DNA of 55,048 bases from Saprospiraceae bacterium UBA3362 (GTDB lineage: Bacteria; Bacteroidota; Bacteroidia; Chitinophagales; Saprospiraceae). The stretch is from the NCBI GenBank assembly GCA_002360455.1, contig DEQQ01000103.1:1-55048 (forward strand), read 5' to 3'. The translations under genes and the position numbers were made by a program. The notes under the pieces are model-generated. The model was not told the DNA's origin. It ran no database searches and saw nothing but the letters and a program-made list of their open reading frames with translations. Below are positions 44,009 through 52,105 of the stretch, in pieces. How positions within the stretch are numbered: the stretch's first letter is position 1; each line of letters begins with the position of its first letter.

Positions 44009-44347
44009 ATGAGGAACAAAAAGAACGAAACGATTACACTGAAAAGAGGAGGGAAGGAGGTACAGCTCGACTATGCCGATTTAAGAAAAGCTGTATTGGT
44101 ACTCCGTGCTGTAAATCACAAGTTGCGCCAACGTGTCATTGACCTTTTGGAGGAAAATGATACAATGACTGTGACTGATATTTACATCAAGTTACGACTG
44201 GAGCAATCCGTAGCTTCTCAACATTTGGCTATTTTGAGACGTGCGGGAGTGGTTGCTACAGAGCGCCAGGGTAAATTTATCTATTACTCTCTGGACCGTG
44301 ATCGCCTGAATCAGATTTCCAAGCTTGTGGAGGAATTGGCCGGATAA
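44009..44347 (+). CDS. ArsR-family winged-helix regulator (first of a tandem pair)
   Basis: This 112-residue protein carries a winged helix with recognition segment RLEQSVASQHLAILRRAGVV (about 68-87) and the wing ERQGKFIYYSL. It has no cysteine-rich ELCVCD-type metal site, so it is not a classical metal sensor. It is similar to the gene at 44527, and both have the EQSV-x-SQHL-x-ILR core. No metal-resistance or transporter gene lies next to it. Its ligand and target are unknown. Confidence 0.9.
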   Translation: MRNKKNETITLKRGGKEVQLDYADLRKAVLVLRAVNHKLRQRVIDLLEENDTMTVTDIYIKLRLEQSVASQHLAILRRAGVVATERQGKFIYYSLDRDRLNQISKLVEELAG

Positions 44348-44451
44348 AACATAAATCACTCAAAATCAGTACTTATCGTATAGAAAGCTTCTACACTGCA
44401 TACTCTACACAAAATGACCTAAAAACAAATAAATTTTTTTTTTAATATTTA

Positions 44452-44482
44452 TTTGTTAATTTCAACAAAGTTTGCATCTTTG
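44452..44482 (+). promoter_or_regulatory. Promoter of the second ArsR-type gene
   Basis: TTTG (44452-44455), 19 bp and CATCTTTG (44475-44482, one mismatch to TAnnTTTG) form a near-consensus promoter 44 bp upstream of the ATG. The second regulator therefore has its own promoter and need not depend on the first. Confidence 0.6.
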
Positions 44483-44526
44483 TGCTGTTAAGGTCAACTA
44501 CGTAAATTCAAAATAAGAAGCCCCCG

Positions 44527-44847
44527 ATGAGGAAGACTAAGGTTATTTTCAATCAGGTCAAGCTCGATTATTCATGCGAGCTTATGCGAGCGTTAGCTCA
44601 CCCACTTCGCCTAGAGATTCTGGAGTTCATTGATGGACAAGGAATGGTCAATGTCAATAAGATATACCATGCCTTAGGTATCGAACAATCTGTAACATCC
44701 CAACATCTAAGTATTCTTAGATTGTCAGGAGTGATTCAGACAGAGAAAGTAGGTAAGTATGTACATTGCAAAATTAACTACGAGTGTGTAGAGAAAGCAC
44801 AAAACGCAGTTAGAAATTTTTTGGGAAAAAATAAAAAGTCTGCTTAA
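44527..44847 (+). CDS. ArsR-family winged-helix regulator (second of a tandem pair)
   Basis: This 106-residue protein has the winged-helix core MRALAHPLRLEILEFIDG followed by GIEQSVTSQHLSILRLSGVI and a wing TEKVGKYVHCKI. It lacks the canonical ArsR metal-binding cysteines; isolated cysteines at 16 and near 86-91 are not arranged as a known site. It has its own promoter. Its stop codon lies within the left arm of its terminator hairpin. Confidence 0.9.
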   Translation: MRKTKVIFNQVKLDYSCELMRALAHPLRLEILEFIDGQGMVNVNKIYHALGIEQSVTSQHLSILRLSGVIQTEKVGKYVHCKINYECVEKAQNAVRNFLGKNKKSA

Positions 44848-44886
44848 CGGTATTAGATTTTAAATCGTTAAACAGACTTTTCTATT
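44835..44886 (+). terminator. Terminator overlapping the end of the second ArsR-type gene
   Basis: AAAGTCTG (44835-44842) and TTAACG (44844-44849) pair with CGTTAA (44866-44871) and CAGACTTT (44873-44880), with a one-base internal loop. The left arm includes the last codons and the stop codon. A short T-rich tail follows. Confidence 0.75.
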
Positions 44887-44892
44887 TTTGAT

Positions 44893-44930
44893 AACTTCCG
44901 CTCCATTGATGGAGTAGGAAGTTTTCTTAT
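44893..44930 (+). terminator. Second hairpin/terminator-like element
   Basis: AACTTCC (44893-44899) pairs with GGAAGTT (44917-44923), with further inner pairing CTCCA/TGGAG and a short loop. TTTCTTATTT follows. It may act as a back-up terminator for the ArsR-type gene. Confidence 0.65.
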
Positions 44931-45409
44931 TTATACCATTTCTATTTTATTGGCCTCAAGTTATTCATTGATCAAGGTTCTATTGGATCAAAAAGCCATA
45001 TCTAGTTTTGGATAGTCAGCTAAAACACCTAACAATCAAATTGTCAAGACACAAGAAAAAATCTACAGCGCCGCAATTTAATTTTTTCAGACAAGCTCAA
45101 TTTTAGCATTCTTCAGCACTGGTCTGCATTCAGATTTTTATCTTATTCTCTTTGATTTCAAAAATATTTGGGATCATTCCTGCACATTTTTTTTCTTTTA
45201 AAAGTATTTTGAATATTAAAAAAGATTGAATGACGTGGGCATTGCAATTACATATAGAAATTTCAAGCGAACTCTAATTCCATATTGGTTTTTTGAATTT
45301 ACTTGCCAATCTGATGGTCACAGAGATAGTCTCCCATTGGATTTAACCATCAAGGGCGGAAATTTTGATGTTGTAAGACACAATGAATTCCTCTTTTTCT
45401 GCTTTTTTG

Positions 45410-45417
45410 TATCTTTG
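45410..45417 (+). promoter_or_regulatory. Candidate promoter -7 element upstream of pth
   Basis: TATCTTTG matches TAnnTTTG perfectly. It lies 201 bp before the pth ATG in a stretch without genes. No -33 TTTG is seen at the usual distance, so it is only a candidate. Confidence 0.35.
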
Positions 45418-45618
45418 AGTTGTGAATTCATATTGGATTATTGCAAAGATGAAATCAGAGTTTTTTTATTTTGATATGGTGTGAACATCATCAAAAAATA
45501 GGTCAATCATTCGGTGTTCATTTCATCGCACTAATTTGAGTTCTATTTTTTCAATTCAATTCTAAAAAAAGAAATCAGCATTAGTTTTATTTAAAAAAAG
45601 AAAATTTATCCAATTTCA

Positions 45619-46203
45619 ATGAAATATTTGATAGCAGGTTTAGGCAATATAGGTTCCGATTATCAAGGAACCAGACACAATATAGGATTTGATGTGGTAG
45701 ATCGATTGGCTCAAGCGGCGCAGTCGGAATGGGAATCTGTGAACTATGCATTTAGGTCTGAGTTTAAATTTAAGGGCAAAACAATTATTTTGATCAAACC
45801 TACAACTTATATGAATCTTTCCGGAAAGGCAGTCAAACATCATTTGGTGAAGGAAAATATAGCGGTTGAGCAATTATTAGTTATTGTGGATGACTTGCAC
45901 ATAGATTTTGGGACGATCAGATTGAGACCTTCAGGCTCACATGCAGGGCATAATGGTCTTAGAGATATAGAAGCACAATTGGGAAGTTCCGCCTACCCTA
46001 GGCTAAGAATGGGCATTGGCAGTGAATTTGGGAGAGGACAGCAGGTTCATTTTGTTTTGGGAAAATGGAACAGCTTCGAGTCAAGCTATTTGGACGAAAT
46101 CATCCAATTAGGTGCAGATACAGCAATGGAATATGCAATGGCAGGACTGGCCAATGCCATGAATAAATACAATAGCAAAAAGATTGAAATTCCGAATCAA
46201 TAA
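45619..46203 (+). CDS. pth: Peptidyl-tRNA hydrolase
   Basis: This 194-residue enzyme releases tRNA from stalled peptidyl-tRNA. The catalytic His20 is in GTRHNIGFD. PTTYMNLSG carries the conserved asparagine, and VVDDLHIDFGTIRLRPSGSHAGHNG is the substrate-binding segment with the conserved aspartate. The length is normal. Confidence 0.97.
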   Translation: MKYLIAGLGNIGSDYQGTRHNIGFDVVDRLAQAAQSEWESVNYAFRSEFKFKGKTIILIKPTTYMNLSGKAVKHHLVKENIAVEQLLVIVDDLHIDFGTIRLRPSGSHAGHNGLRDIEAQLGSSAYPRLRMGIGSEFGRGQQVHFVLGKWNSFESSYLDEIIQLGADTAMEYAMAGLANAMNKYNSKKIEIPNQ

Positions 46204-46370
46204 ACCCTAAGTAGCCCATAGCTCCGGAATTATTATAACATCAGATAGCGATTTTTTAACTTTCATGGGGTAAAACTGCAATACTCAATGGGTTTGAAAA
46301 TATTATTTATAAATATGATCAAATTTAGAAAATTTATATATGAATATTTTTTATGCATTGAAAATGGTTA

Positions 46371-46378
46371 TATCTTCG
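46371..46378 (+). promoter_or_regulatory. Likely promoter -7 element of the GHMP kinase gene
   Basis: TATCTTCG differs from TAnnTTTG at one base. If it is used, the transcript starts near 46383, leaving only about 20-35 nt before the conserved coding sequence and ruling out a farther upstream start codon. Confidence 0.45.
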
Positions 46379-46403
46379 CCTCAAATTAGAAAAACCACCT
46401 CCT

Positions 46404-47318
46404 ATCAAAGCTGAATTCTATGCAAGAGGCAAAGTTCTGCTTAGCGCAGAATATTTGGTGCTCCATGGGGCAACAGCTTTGGCTTTACCCACCAAGCTAG
46501 GCCAAAAGATGAAGGTTCAGGAACTCTCCGGCTCTGAGGTTATTTGGAACAGCTATGATCAAAACGGCAAGAAATGGTTTGAGGCAGAGATAGATCTCAT
46601 GGGATTGGATGTGGTAAAATGCAGTGATGAAGCCACAGGGAAATACCTCCGAAAGCTTTTCAAGGCCTGTTGTCAGAACAATAGTGAGTTCCTCTCTCAT
46701 TGGAAAAAATATAAGGTTGATCATTATCTTGAGTTTCCATTAGAATGGGGTTTGGGATCTTCTTCTACATTGATTTACAATATGGCGGGATGGGCAGATG
46801 TGAATCCTTATCATCTCTATTTTGATGTGGAAGATGGAAGCGGATATGATGTAGCTTGTGCTGGAGCAGAAGGACCATTGCTTTATACTCTGGGAGATGG
46901 AAGCATTGATCTGAGCGAGATCGACTTTTCTCCGGCGTTCAAAGATCAGGTTTACTTTGCCGCTCTTGGCAAAAAAGTGGACAGCAGAGAAGCTGTGAAG
47001 CAAGTTTCTAAACAAAAACCGGATAGCAAATTAATCTCTAAAGTTACCAATCTTACCAATAAACTGCAGGACTTGAAGTCTTTGAGCGGATTTGAATCTT
47101 GGATTGATGAGCACGAAGACTTGATTGCAAGTTATATATCCAAAACTCCTATTAAAAAGGAACGATTTCAAGATTATTGGGGAGCCGTCAAGTCACTTGG
47201 CGCTTGGGGCGGAGATATGATTTTGATAACATCCAATAAACCCCAAGCTGAAACTTCAAAATATTTTGAATCCAAGGGAATTCATACTCTCATTCCATTT
47301 AAAGATCTTATTCTTTAA
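46404..47318 (+). CDS. GHMP-family kinase with unclear start codon
   Basis: The protein is a GHMP kinase, the family of mevalonate and homoserine kinases. The ATP-binding segment is LEWGLGSSSTLIYN, and the C-terminal GAVKSLGAWGGDMILIT is typical. The conserved N-terminus (FYARGKVLLSAEYLVLHGA) is encoded in frame from 46416. No ATG, GTG or TTG lies in frame between the stop at 46359 and that motif. The first standard start, TTG 46455, would delete it. I place the start at ATC 46404 as a tentative non-standard start; a sequence error is also possible. The enzyme may belong to mevalonate-type isoprenoid synthesis, but the substrate is not proven. Confidence 0.75.
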   Translation: MKAEFYARGKVLLSAEYLVLHGATALALPTKLGQKMKVQELSGSEVIWNSYDQNGKKWFEAEIDLMGLDVVKCSDEATGKYLRKLFKACCQNNSEFLSHWKKYKVDHYLEFPLEWGLGSSSTLIYNMAGWADVNPYHLYFDVEDGSGYDVACAGAEGPLLYTLGDGSIDLSEIDFSPAFKDQVYFAALGKKVDSREAVKQVSKQKPDSKLISKVTNLTNKLQDLKSLSGFESWIDEHEDLIASYISKTPIKKERFQDYWGAVKSLGAWGGDMILITSNKPQAETSKYFESKGIHTLIPFKDLIL

Positions 47319-47339
47319 ATCAAGCTTTTTTTCAAGTAT

Positions 47340-47909
47340 TTAGTTTGTTATAAAATCTTCTACAAGTGTTTTAACCAGCTTTTGCGCAAGCTCAAGTTTG
47401 TCATTTGTAATCACATATTCAAAATGCTTAGAATACTCCAGTTCTTCACTTGCTTTGAGAATTCTTTTAGCTAGACTTTCTTCTGTTTCAGTTCCTCGAG
47501 CTATGAGTCTTTTTCTTAAAACTTCTATACTCGATGTTTTAATAAATACGGAGAGAATATCGAGCTTGGGATTTTGAATAAGATTGAATGCTCCTTTTAC
47601 ATCAATATCAAAAAGTGCGATTTTATCATCAGACCATATTCTCTCCAATTCGCTGTAAAGTGTACCATAAAATTGATTTGGATAGACCTCTTGATATTCC
47701 AGTAATTTATTTTCTTTTACCAGCTGTTTAAATTCTAATTCAGAATAGAAAAAATAATGAACTCCATTCTGTTCATAATCTCTTGGCATACGCGTAGTAG
47801 CCGACACAGAAAAGGAGAGTTGATCAAATTCGGCCAATAGGAACTTGGCTATGGTTGTCTTTCCGGAACCTGAAGGAGCAGTTAGAATAATAATTTTTTG
47901 AGAACTCAT
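47340..47909 (-). CDS. gmk: Guanylate kinase
   Basis: This 189-residue enzyme converts GMP to GDP with ATP. The P-loop is APSGSGKTT (11-19), followed by the GMP-binding SATTRMPRDYEQNGVHYFF and the IDVKGAFNL segment. It starts 3 bp after the yicC stop, so the two form an operon, an arrangement found in many bacteria. Confidence 0.97.
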   Translation of the reverse strand: MSSQKIIILTAPSGSGKTTIAKFLLAEFDQLSFSVSATTRMPRDYEQNGVHYFFYSELEFKQLVKENKLLEYQEVYPNQFYGTLYSELERIWSDDKIALFDIDVKGAFNLIQNPKLDILSVFIKTSSIEVLRKRLIARGTETEESLAKRILKASEELEYSKHFEYVITNDKLELAQKLVKTLVEDFITN

Positions 47910-47912
47910 ATT

Positions 47913-48779
47913 CTACAAAACATTGTTGAGTTGTTCTTTTATTTTTTCTAATTCATCTTTCATCAGCACAACATATTTTTGGATCATAGCATGTTGAGCT
48001 TTTGCGCCAAGAGTATTAATTTCTCTGCCTATTTCCTGGCTGATGAAATTTAATTTTTTCGATTTGCTGAATTCATTTTGACTTAACTCTTCTATAAAAT
48101 AATCGCAATGTTGTTTTAACCTTACTTTTTCTTCTGTGAAGTCAATTCGTTCAAGATAATAGATAAGTTCTTGTTCAAATCTATTTTTATCGATATGTTC
48201 ATTTTGAGCCTGTGTAAATGCTTTATTAAGTTTATCTTTTACTGTTTTCATTCTCTCTTCTTCATGAGCTTCAATTTTTTTAAGATATTCTGTTATTAAA
48301 CTCAAACGAAGAGCCATATCTTTTGAGGCTATTGCACCCTCGATAGATCTAAAGTCATTGAGCTTCTCAATTGCTTCATGCAGTATACTAAGAGTGTACT
48401 GGTATTCTGTCTCTGAGATGAGTGAGTCTTGTGAAACAATGACATTAGGAAATTTTAGAATAGCATTAAGAATATCGGCATTGTCCAAATTTAAATCAGT
48501 ACCCAAAGCTTTGATTTGATGGCCATAGGTTTTGAACAACTTATCATTGATTACAAAATCTTCTTGATCGCCAATTTGGTCTACCAAGATGGTCACGTCA
48601 AGTTTACCGCGAATGACTGTGTCATTCAAGATTTTGCGAAGCTCTAGTTCTTTTTGTCTATACGAAGTGGGCATTTTGATCCTAAAGTCATTGATTTTGG
48701 AGTTTAGACATTTAAGTTCGACGACGATTTCTTTTCCGTCCACATGGCCTTTTGCATTACCGTAACCGGTCATAGACAT
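47913..48779 (-). CDS. yicC: YicC-family endoribonuclease
   Basis: This is a protein of about 288 residues with the conserved start MSMTGYGNAKG. Met 48779 is preferred over 48785, which adds only two residues. The C-terminal DUF1732 region contains INTLGAKAQHAMIQKYVVLMKDELEKIKEQ. Family members cleave RNA; E. coli YicC is linked to sRNA decay. It is co-transcribed with gmk. Confidence 0.93.
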   Translation of the reverse strand: MSMTGYGNAKGHVDGKEIVVELKCLNSKINDFRIKMPTSYRQKELELRKILNDTVIRGKLDVTILVDQIGDQEDFVINDKLFKTYGHQIKALGTDLNLDNADILNAILKFPNVIVSQDSLISETEYQYTLSILHEAIEKLNDFRSIEGAIASKDMALRLSLITEYLKKIEAHEEERMKTVKDKLNKAFTQAQNEHIDKNRFEQELIYYLERIDFTEEKVRLKQHCDYFIEELSQNEFSKSKKLNFISQEIGREINTLGAKAQHAMIQKYVVLMKDELEKIKEQLNNVL

Positions 48780-49019
48780 CAACATAAGGTAGAATTTGGA
48801 TAAATAATAAGAAACGAAGGTAGCCCAAAAGAATCATACCAAGAAGTAATGATTTGAGTCCAATTTAGCCTGAATTCTTGCTATCTGCTTGAAAGAGAAA
48901 ATGTTAGGCAATGTTTTTTTAATAAAAAATCACAAAAAAATTTTAAATACGGTTTAAATTTCCGAAATTTGCACCGCTCTTTTAGGGCCATATTGTATAA
49001 CTTGTTAAAAATCAAGCAA

Positions 49020-49349
49020 ATGAGAAAAGCGGATTTAGTAGCTTTGATCGCAGATAAGTCTGGAGTTCCCAAAGTGGACGTATTAGTTTCTATGGAAATG
49101 TTCTTTAAGGAAGTCAAAAATTCTTTGGCTCAAGGGGAGAATGTTTATATTAGAGGTTTCGGATCATTTGTCGTCAAAAAGCGTGCAAAGAAAATTGGTC
49201 GCCATATCAAGAAAAATGTAGCGATCGAGATCCCTGAGCACTTTATTCCATCTTTTAAACCGGCTAAAGTATTTGTCGACCATGTAAAGCTTGGAAAAGA
49301 GCCTGAAGGAGTAGACTACGATGATGATGATACAGAAACAGAGGATTAA
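49020..49349 (+). CDS. HU/IHF-family DNA-binding protein
   Basis: Starting at ATG 49020 the protein has 109 residues and opens with MRKADLVALIADKSGVPK, the HU N-terminus; the in-frame extension to 48969 is not conserved. The DNA-binding arm region contains ENVYIRGFGSFVVKKRAKKIGRH. The end is a short acidic tail (DYDDDDTETED), a Bacteroidota feature. It is a nucleoid protein that bends DNA. Confidence 0.95.
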   Translation: MRKADLVALIADKSGVPKVDVLVSMEMFFKEVKNSLAQGENVYIRGFGSFVVKKRAKKIGRHIKKNVAIEIPEHFIPSFKPAKVFVDHVKLGKEPEGVDYDDDDTETED

Positions 49350-49356
49350 TTAGACC

Positions 49357-50127
49357 ATGGTAAAGAATCCATGGATATTGGCAGGCATCCTGTTGATCAT
49401 AATGATCTTATGTTATGGATTTTTAGAAACTAAACCTTCTGATCTAAGACAATCTGATGAAGTAAGATTAAAAAACTTAACTGCCATAGGTGTTGAAAAT
49501 ATATTATTGGCAGAACAAAATAAATTAACAGAGGCTCAGAAAGCTGAGTTGTCTGAACTTGAGACAGGGTTCAATCAAGAAAAAACAGATTCCATAAAGT
49601 CTGAGACAGCAAAAAAACTGTCGGGATTTTGGTATCAAAAATCTGTGTTTGCTCTTGCCGGACATTATGCTGAAGAAGTTGCAAAAATTGAAAAGTCCGG
49701 GGAATCTTGGGCAATTGCAGCTACCAGTTATATAGAAGGATTGGACAGTGAGCAAAAAGATGTGAAAGATCTATGTCTCAAAAAAGCTGAAGAAATGAGT
49801 CAAAATGCTATTTCTTTGGAGCCCAATAATCCGGACTACAGGCTAAATCTTGCTACGGCATACATCAAATATCCTACAGACAATCCTATGCAAGGAATTT
49901 TGATGATGAGAGATTTGGAAAAACAATTTCCGGACTATTTACCGGTCAAATTGACCTTGGCACAATTGTCAATACAAACCGGACAATGGGATAAAGCAGA
50001 AGAAAGACTAAGAAAGCTGATTCAAGACTATCCAAATCAAAAAGACGCTTACTGCTTGCTGGCAGACGTGTTGGTCGAGAAAGGAAAACCTGAAGAAGCA
50101 GAAAAAGTAAGATTAAATTGTAAATAA
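49357..50127 (+). CDS. Membrane-anchored tetratricopeptide repeat protein
   Basis: This 256-residue protein has one N-terminal transmembrane helix (about 5-23). The helical TPR region spans about 120-256 (LEPNNPDYRLNLATAYIKYP; AQLSIQTGQWDKAEERLRKL; CLLADVLVEKGKPEEAEKVR). It begins 7 bp after the HU gene and is probably co-transcribed with it and with the small ribosomal protein gene. Its role may be assembly or scaffolding. Confidence 0.88.
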   Translation: MVKNPWILAGILLIIMILCYGFLETKPSDLRQSDEVRLKNLTAIGVENILLAEQNKLTEAQKAELSELETGFNQEKTDSIKSETAKKLSGFWYQKSVFALAGHYAEEVAKIEKSGESWAIAATSYIEGLDSEQKDVKDLCLKKAEEMSQNAISLEPNNPDYRLNLATAYIKYPTDNPMQGILMMRDLEKQFPDYLPVKLTLAQLSIQTGQWDKAEERLRKLIQDYPNQKDAYCLLADVLVEKGKPEEAEKVRLNCK

Positions 50128-50139
50128 AAATATAGAATT

Positions 50140-50235
50140 ATGCCTTGCGGTAAAAAAAGAAAACGTCATAAAATCGCTACACATAAGCGTAAAAAACGTC
50201 TGAGAAAAAACAGACATAAGAAGAAGAATAGGTAG
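50140..50235 (+). CDS. Tiny basic ribosomal protein (bL38/COX24-domain type)
   Basis: This 31-residue ORF starts MPCGKKRKRHKIATHKRKK and is almost entirely Lys, Arg and His. It matches the AURKAIP1/COX24-domain peptides found across Bacteroidota, which have been reported as an extra large-subunit ribosomal protein (bL38) in Flavobacterium. It begins 12 bp after the TPR gene and lies upstream of RNase G. Confidence 0.88.
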   Translation: MPCGKKRKRHKIATHKRKKRLRKNRHKKKNR

Positions 50236-50497
50236 AAGTCATTTGCGGGATCAGGCCGCTCGGAGAACTATTGGTTAGATTATTTATACCCCAAGACCCT
50301 CCCCAAAAATTCTTCACGAGCATTGGACATGCCAGTTCATAATTTCTGCATATTAGATGTTTCTATCTTACATGAAGCAGATAGAATTTTCCCAAAAAGC
50401 TGGTCTGATATTTACTGGCAATTCCGGTATTCTCGTCATTCTTCAATTTTTCTTTACTGAGCAATGACCGGATTCCGTATCTTAATTATATAGATAC

Positions 50498-52045
50498 ATG
50501 GATAAAGAGATGATTATTTCCTCATACAATTCTGTAGTGGAAATAGCCTTATTGGAAGACAAGAAGTTAGTAGAACTTCACAAACAAAAAGCAAATACTC
50601 AATACAATGTAGGCGATGTTTTTTTAGGTCAAGTAAAAAAACTCATGCCGGGATTAAATGCAGCTTTTGTGGACATTGGACACAAGAAAGAATCTTTTTT
50701 GCACTACACCGATATGGGTCCACAGTTGGCTTCGGTAATGAAGTATTCAAATGAAGTTTCTTCAGGTACATTTAACCACCAATTATTGGATCAATTTGAA
50801 CTGCAAGCGGATATCAATAAAAATGGTAAAGTTGCTCAGGTAATTGATAAAAAACAAAACCTTTTGGTTCAGATTTTAAAAGAGCCAATTTCTACCAAAG
50901 GACATCGATTGAGTTGTGAGATTACTATACCGGGAAGATTTCTGGTGCTCACGCCTTTTATGAATTCTATAGCCATTTCAAAAAAAATTGCCAACACAGA
51001 AGAGCGAAACAGATTGTTTCATCTTATTGAGTCCATCAGACCCAAGAATTTTGGAGTTGTGGTTAGAACTGCAGCAGAAGGTAAAAAAGTGGCAGAATTG
51101 CACGAAGAAATCAACTCACTCGCTGAGAAGTGGAAGTTGATTTTTAATCAGATGTATAAGGCTAAGCCACCAATAAAATTGTTAAGTGAACTGGATAAAA
51201 CCAGTAGCCTGATCAGAGATCTTCTGAATCCCAGTTTCTCTAAAATTATCACAAATGATCGTGAAATTTACGAGGGAATAAAATTGTATCTCCATAATAA
51301 TTTGCCGGAAAAAATAGATATTGTACAGTTTTATAAGGGATCAAAACCTATCTATGATGCCCTGGGTGTCAAGAAGCAGATCAAATCCTCTTTTGGACAG
51401 ACTTCTACATTGCCAAGTGGAGCCTATATCGTTATAGAACATACAGAAGCGATGCATGTAATAGATGTGAACAGTGGACCGAAAAGTCCCAAAGTAGATC
51501 AAGATACAGCAGCATTGCAAGTCAATATTGAGGCAGCAGAGGAAATTTCAAGGCAACTGAGACTGCGAGATATAGGCGGTATTATCATTATTGATTTTAT
51601 CGATATGCGCAATAATGATCATAAGGCAGAACTATACAAGAGAATGAAAGAATTCATGGAGAATGATAGATCTCAACACACCATTTTGCCCTTGAGCAAA
51701 TTTGGTTTGATGCAGATTACAAGACAGCGAGAAAAACCTGAAGTTAAAATAAATACAGCAGAGACCTGTCCATCATGCAGCGGAACAGGAAAAACCAATC
51801 CCAGTGTACTTTTGGTAGATCAGATAGAGCGTGATTTGGATTTTATTTTTCAAACCAGACCGCCTAAAGATATCCGTTTAGTTGTGCATCCTTTTGTGTA
51901 TAGTTTTTTATCGAAAGGAATTTGGAAATATCAAAGGAAATGGTTTTTTAAATATCATAAGTGGGTGAAACTAAAAGAAGATCAAGATATGCCGATGATT
52001 CAATTTGCATTTTTTGATGGTCCGCATGAAGAAATTAAACTTTAA
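50498..52045 (+). CDS. rng: Ribonuclease G/E
   Basis: This 515-residue endoribonuclease has an S1 RNA-binding domain (about 38-130, with KKLMPGLNAAFVDIGHKKESFLH). The catalytic metal-binding aspartates are Asp323 (HVIDVNSG) and Asp366 (IIIDFIDM), 43 residues apart as in E. coli RNase E. The zinc-link cysteines are Cys424 and Cys427 in CPSCSGTGK. There is no long C-terminal scaffold, so it is the RNase G-like form. It processes rRNA and degrades mRNA. A second in-frame ATG (Met5) is an alternative start. Confidence 0.96.
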   Translation: MDKEMIISSYNSVVEIALLEDKKLVELHKQKANTQYNVGDVFLGQVKKLMPGLNAAFVDIGHKKESFLHYTDMGPQLASVMKYSNEVSSGTFNHQLLDQFELQADINKNGKVAQVIDKKQNLLVQILKEPISTKGHRLSCEITIPGRFLVLTPFMNSIAISKKIANTEERNRLFHLIESIRPKNFGVVVRTAAEGKKVAELHEEINSLAEKWKLIFNQMYKAKPPIKLLSELDKTSSLIRDLLNPSFSKIITNDREIYEGIKLYLHNNLPEKIDIVQFYKGSKPIYDALGVKKQIKSSFGQTSTLPSGAYIVIEHTEAMHVIDVNSGPKSPKVDQDTAALQVNIEAAEEISRQLRLRDIGGIIIIDFIDMRNNDHKAELYKRMKEFMENDRSQHTILPLSKFGLMQITRQREKPEVKINTAETCPSCSGTGKTNPSVLLVDQIERDLDFIFQTRPPKDIRLVVHPFVYSFLSKGIWKYQRKWFFKYHKWVKLKEDQDMPMIQFAFFDGPHEEIKL

Positions 52046-52105
52046 AGAATAAAACCATAAGTTTATAATGCAATATAATTTTATAAAAAAAGTTTTGAAT
52101 TAACC

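Larger units (their letters stand above)
44848..45618. other. 771-bp AT-rich region without a convincing gene
   Basis: After the overlapping terminator there is a second hairpin at 44893-44923. Beyond it I see no ORF with protein-like composition. The 82-codon frame at 45226-45474 lacks family resemblance and is rejected. A perfect TATCTTTG element at 45410-45417 on the plus strand could start a leader for pth or a small RNA. No hairpin with a T-run follows it closely. Confidence 0.5.

Noticed and set aside
45226..45474. 82-codon plus-strand ORF
   Set aside because: It has atypical composition, no resemblance to a family and no promoter at a suitable distance; it is probably chance in an AT-rich gap.
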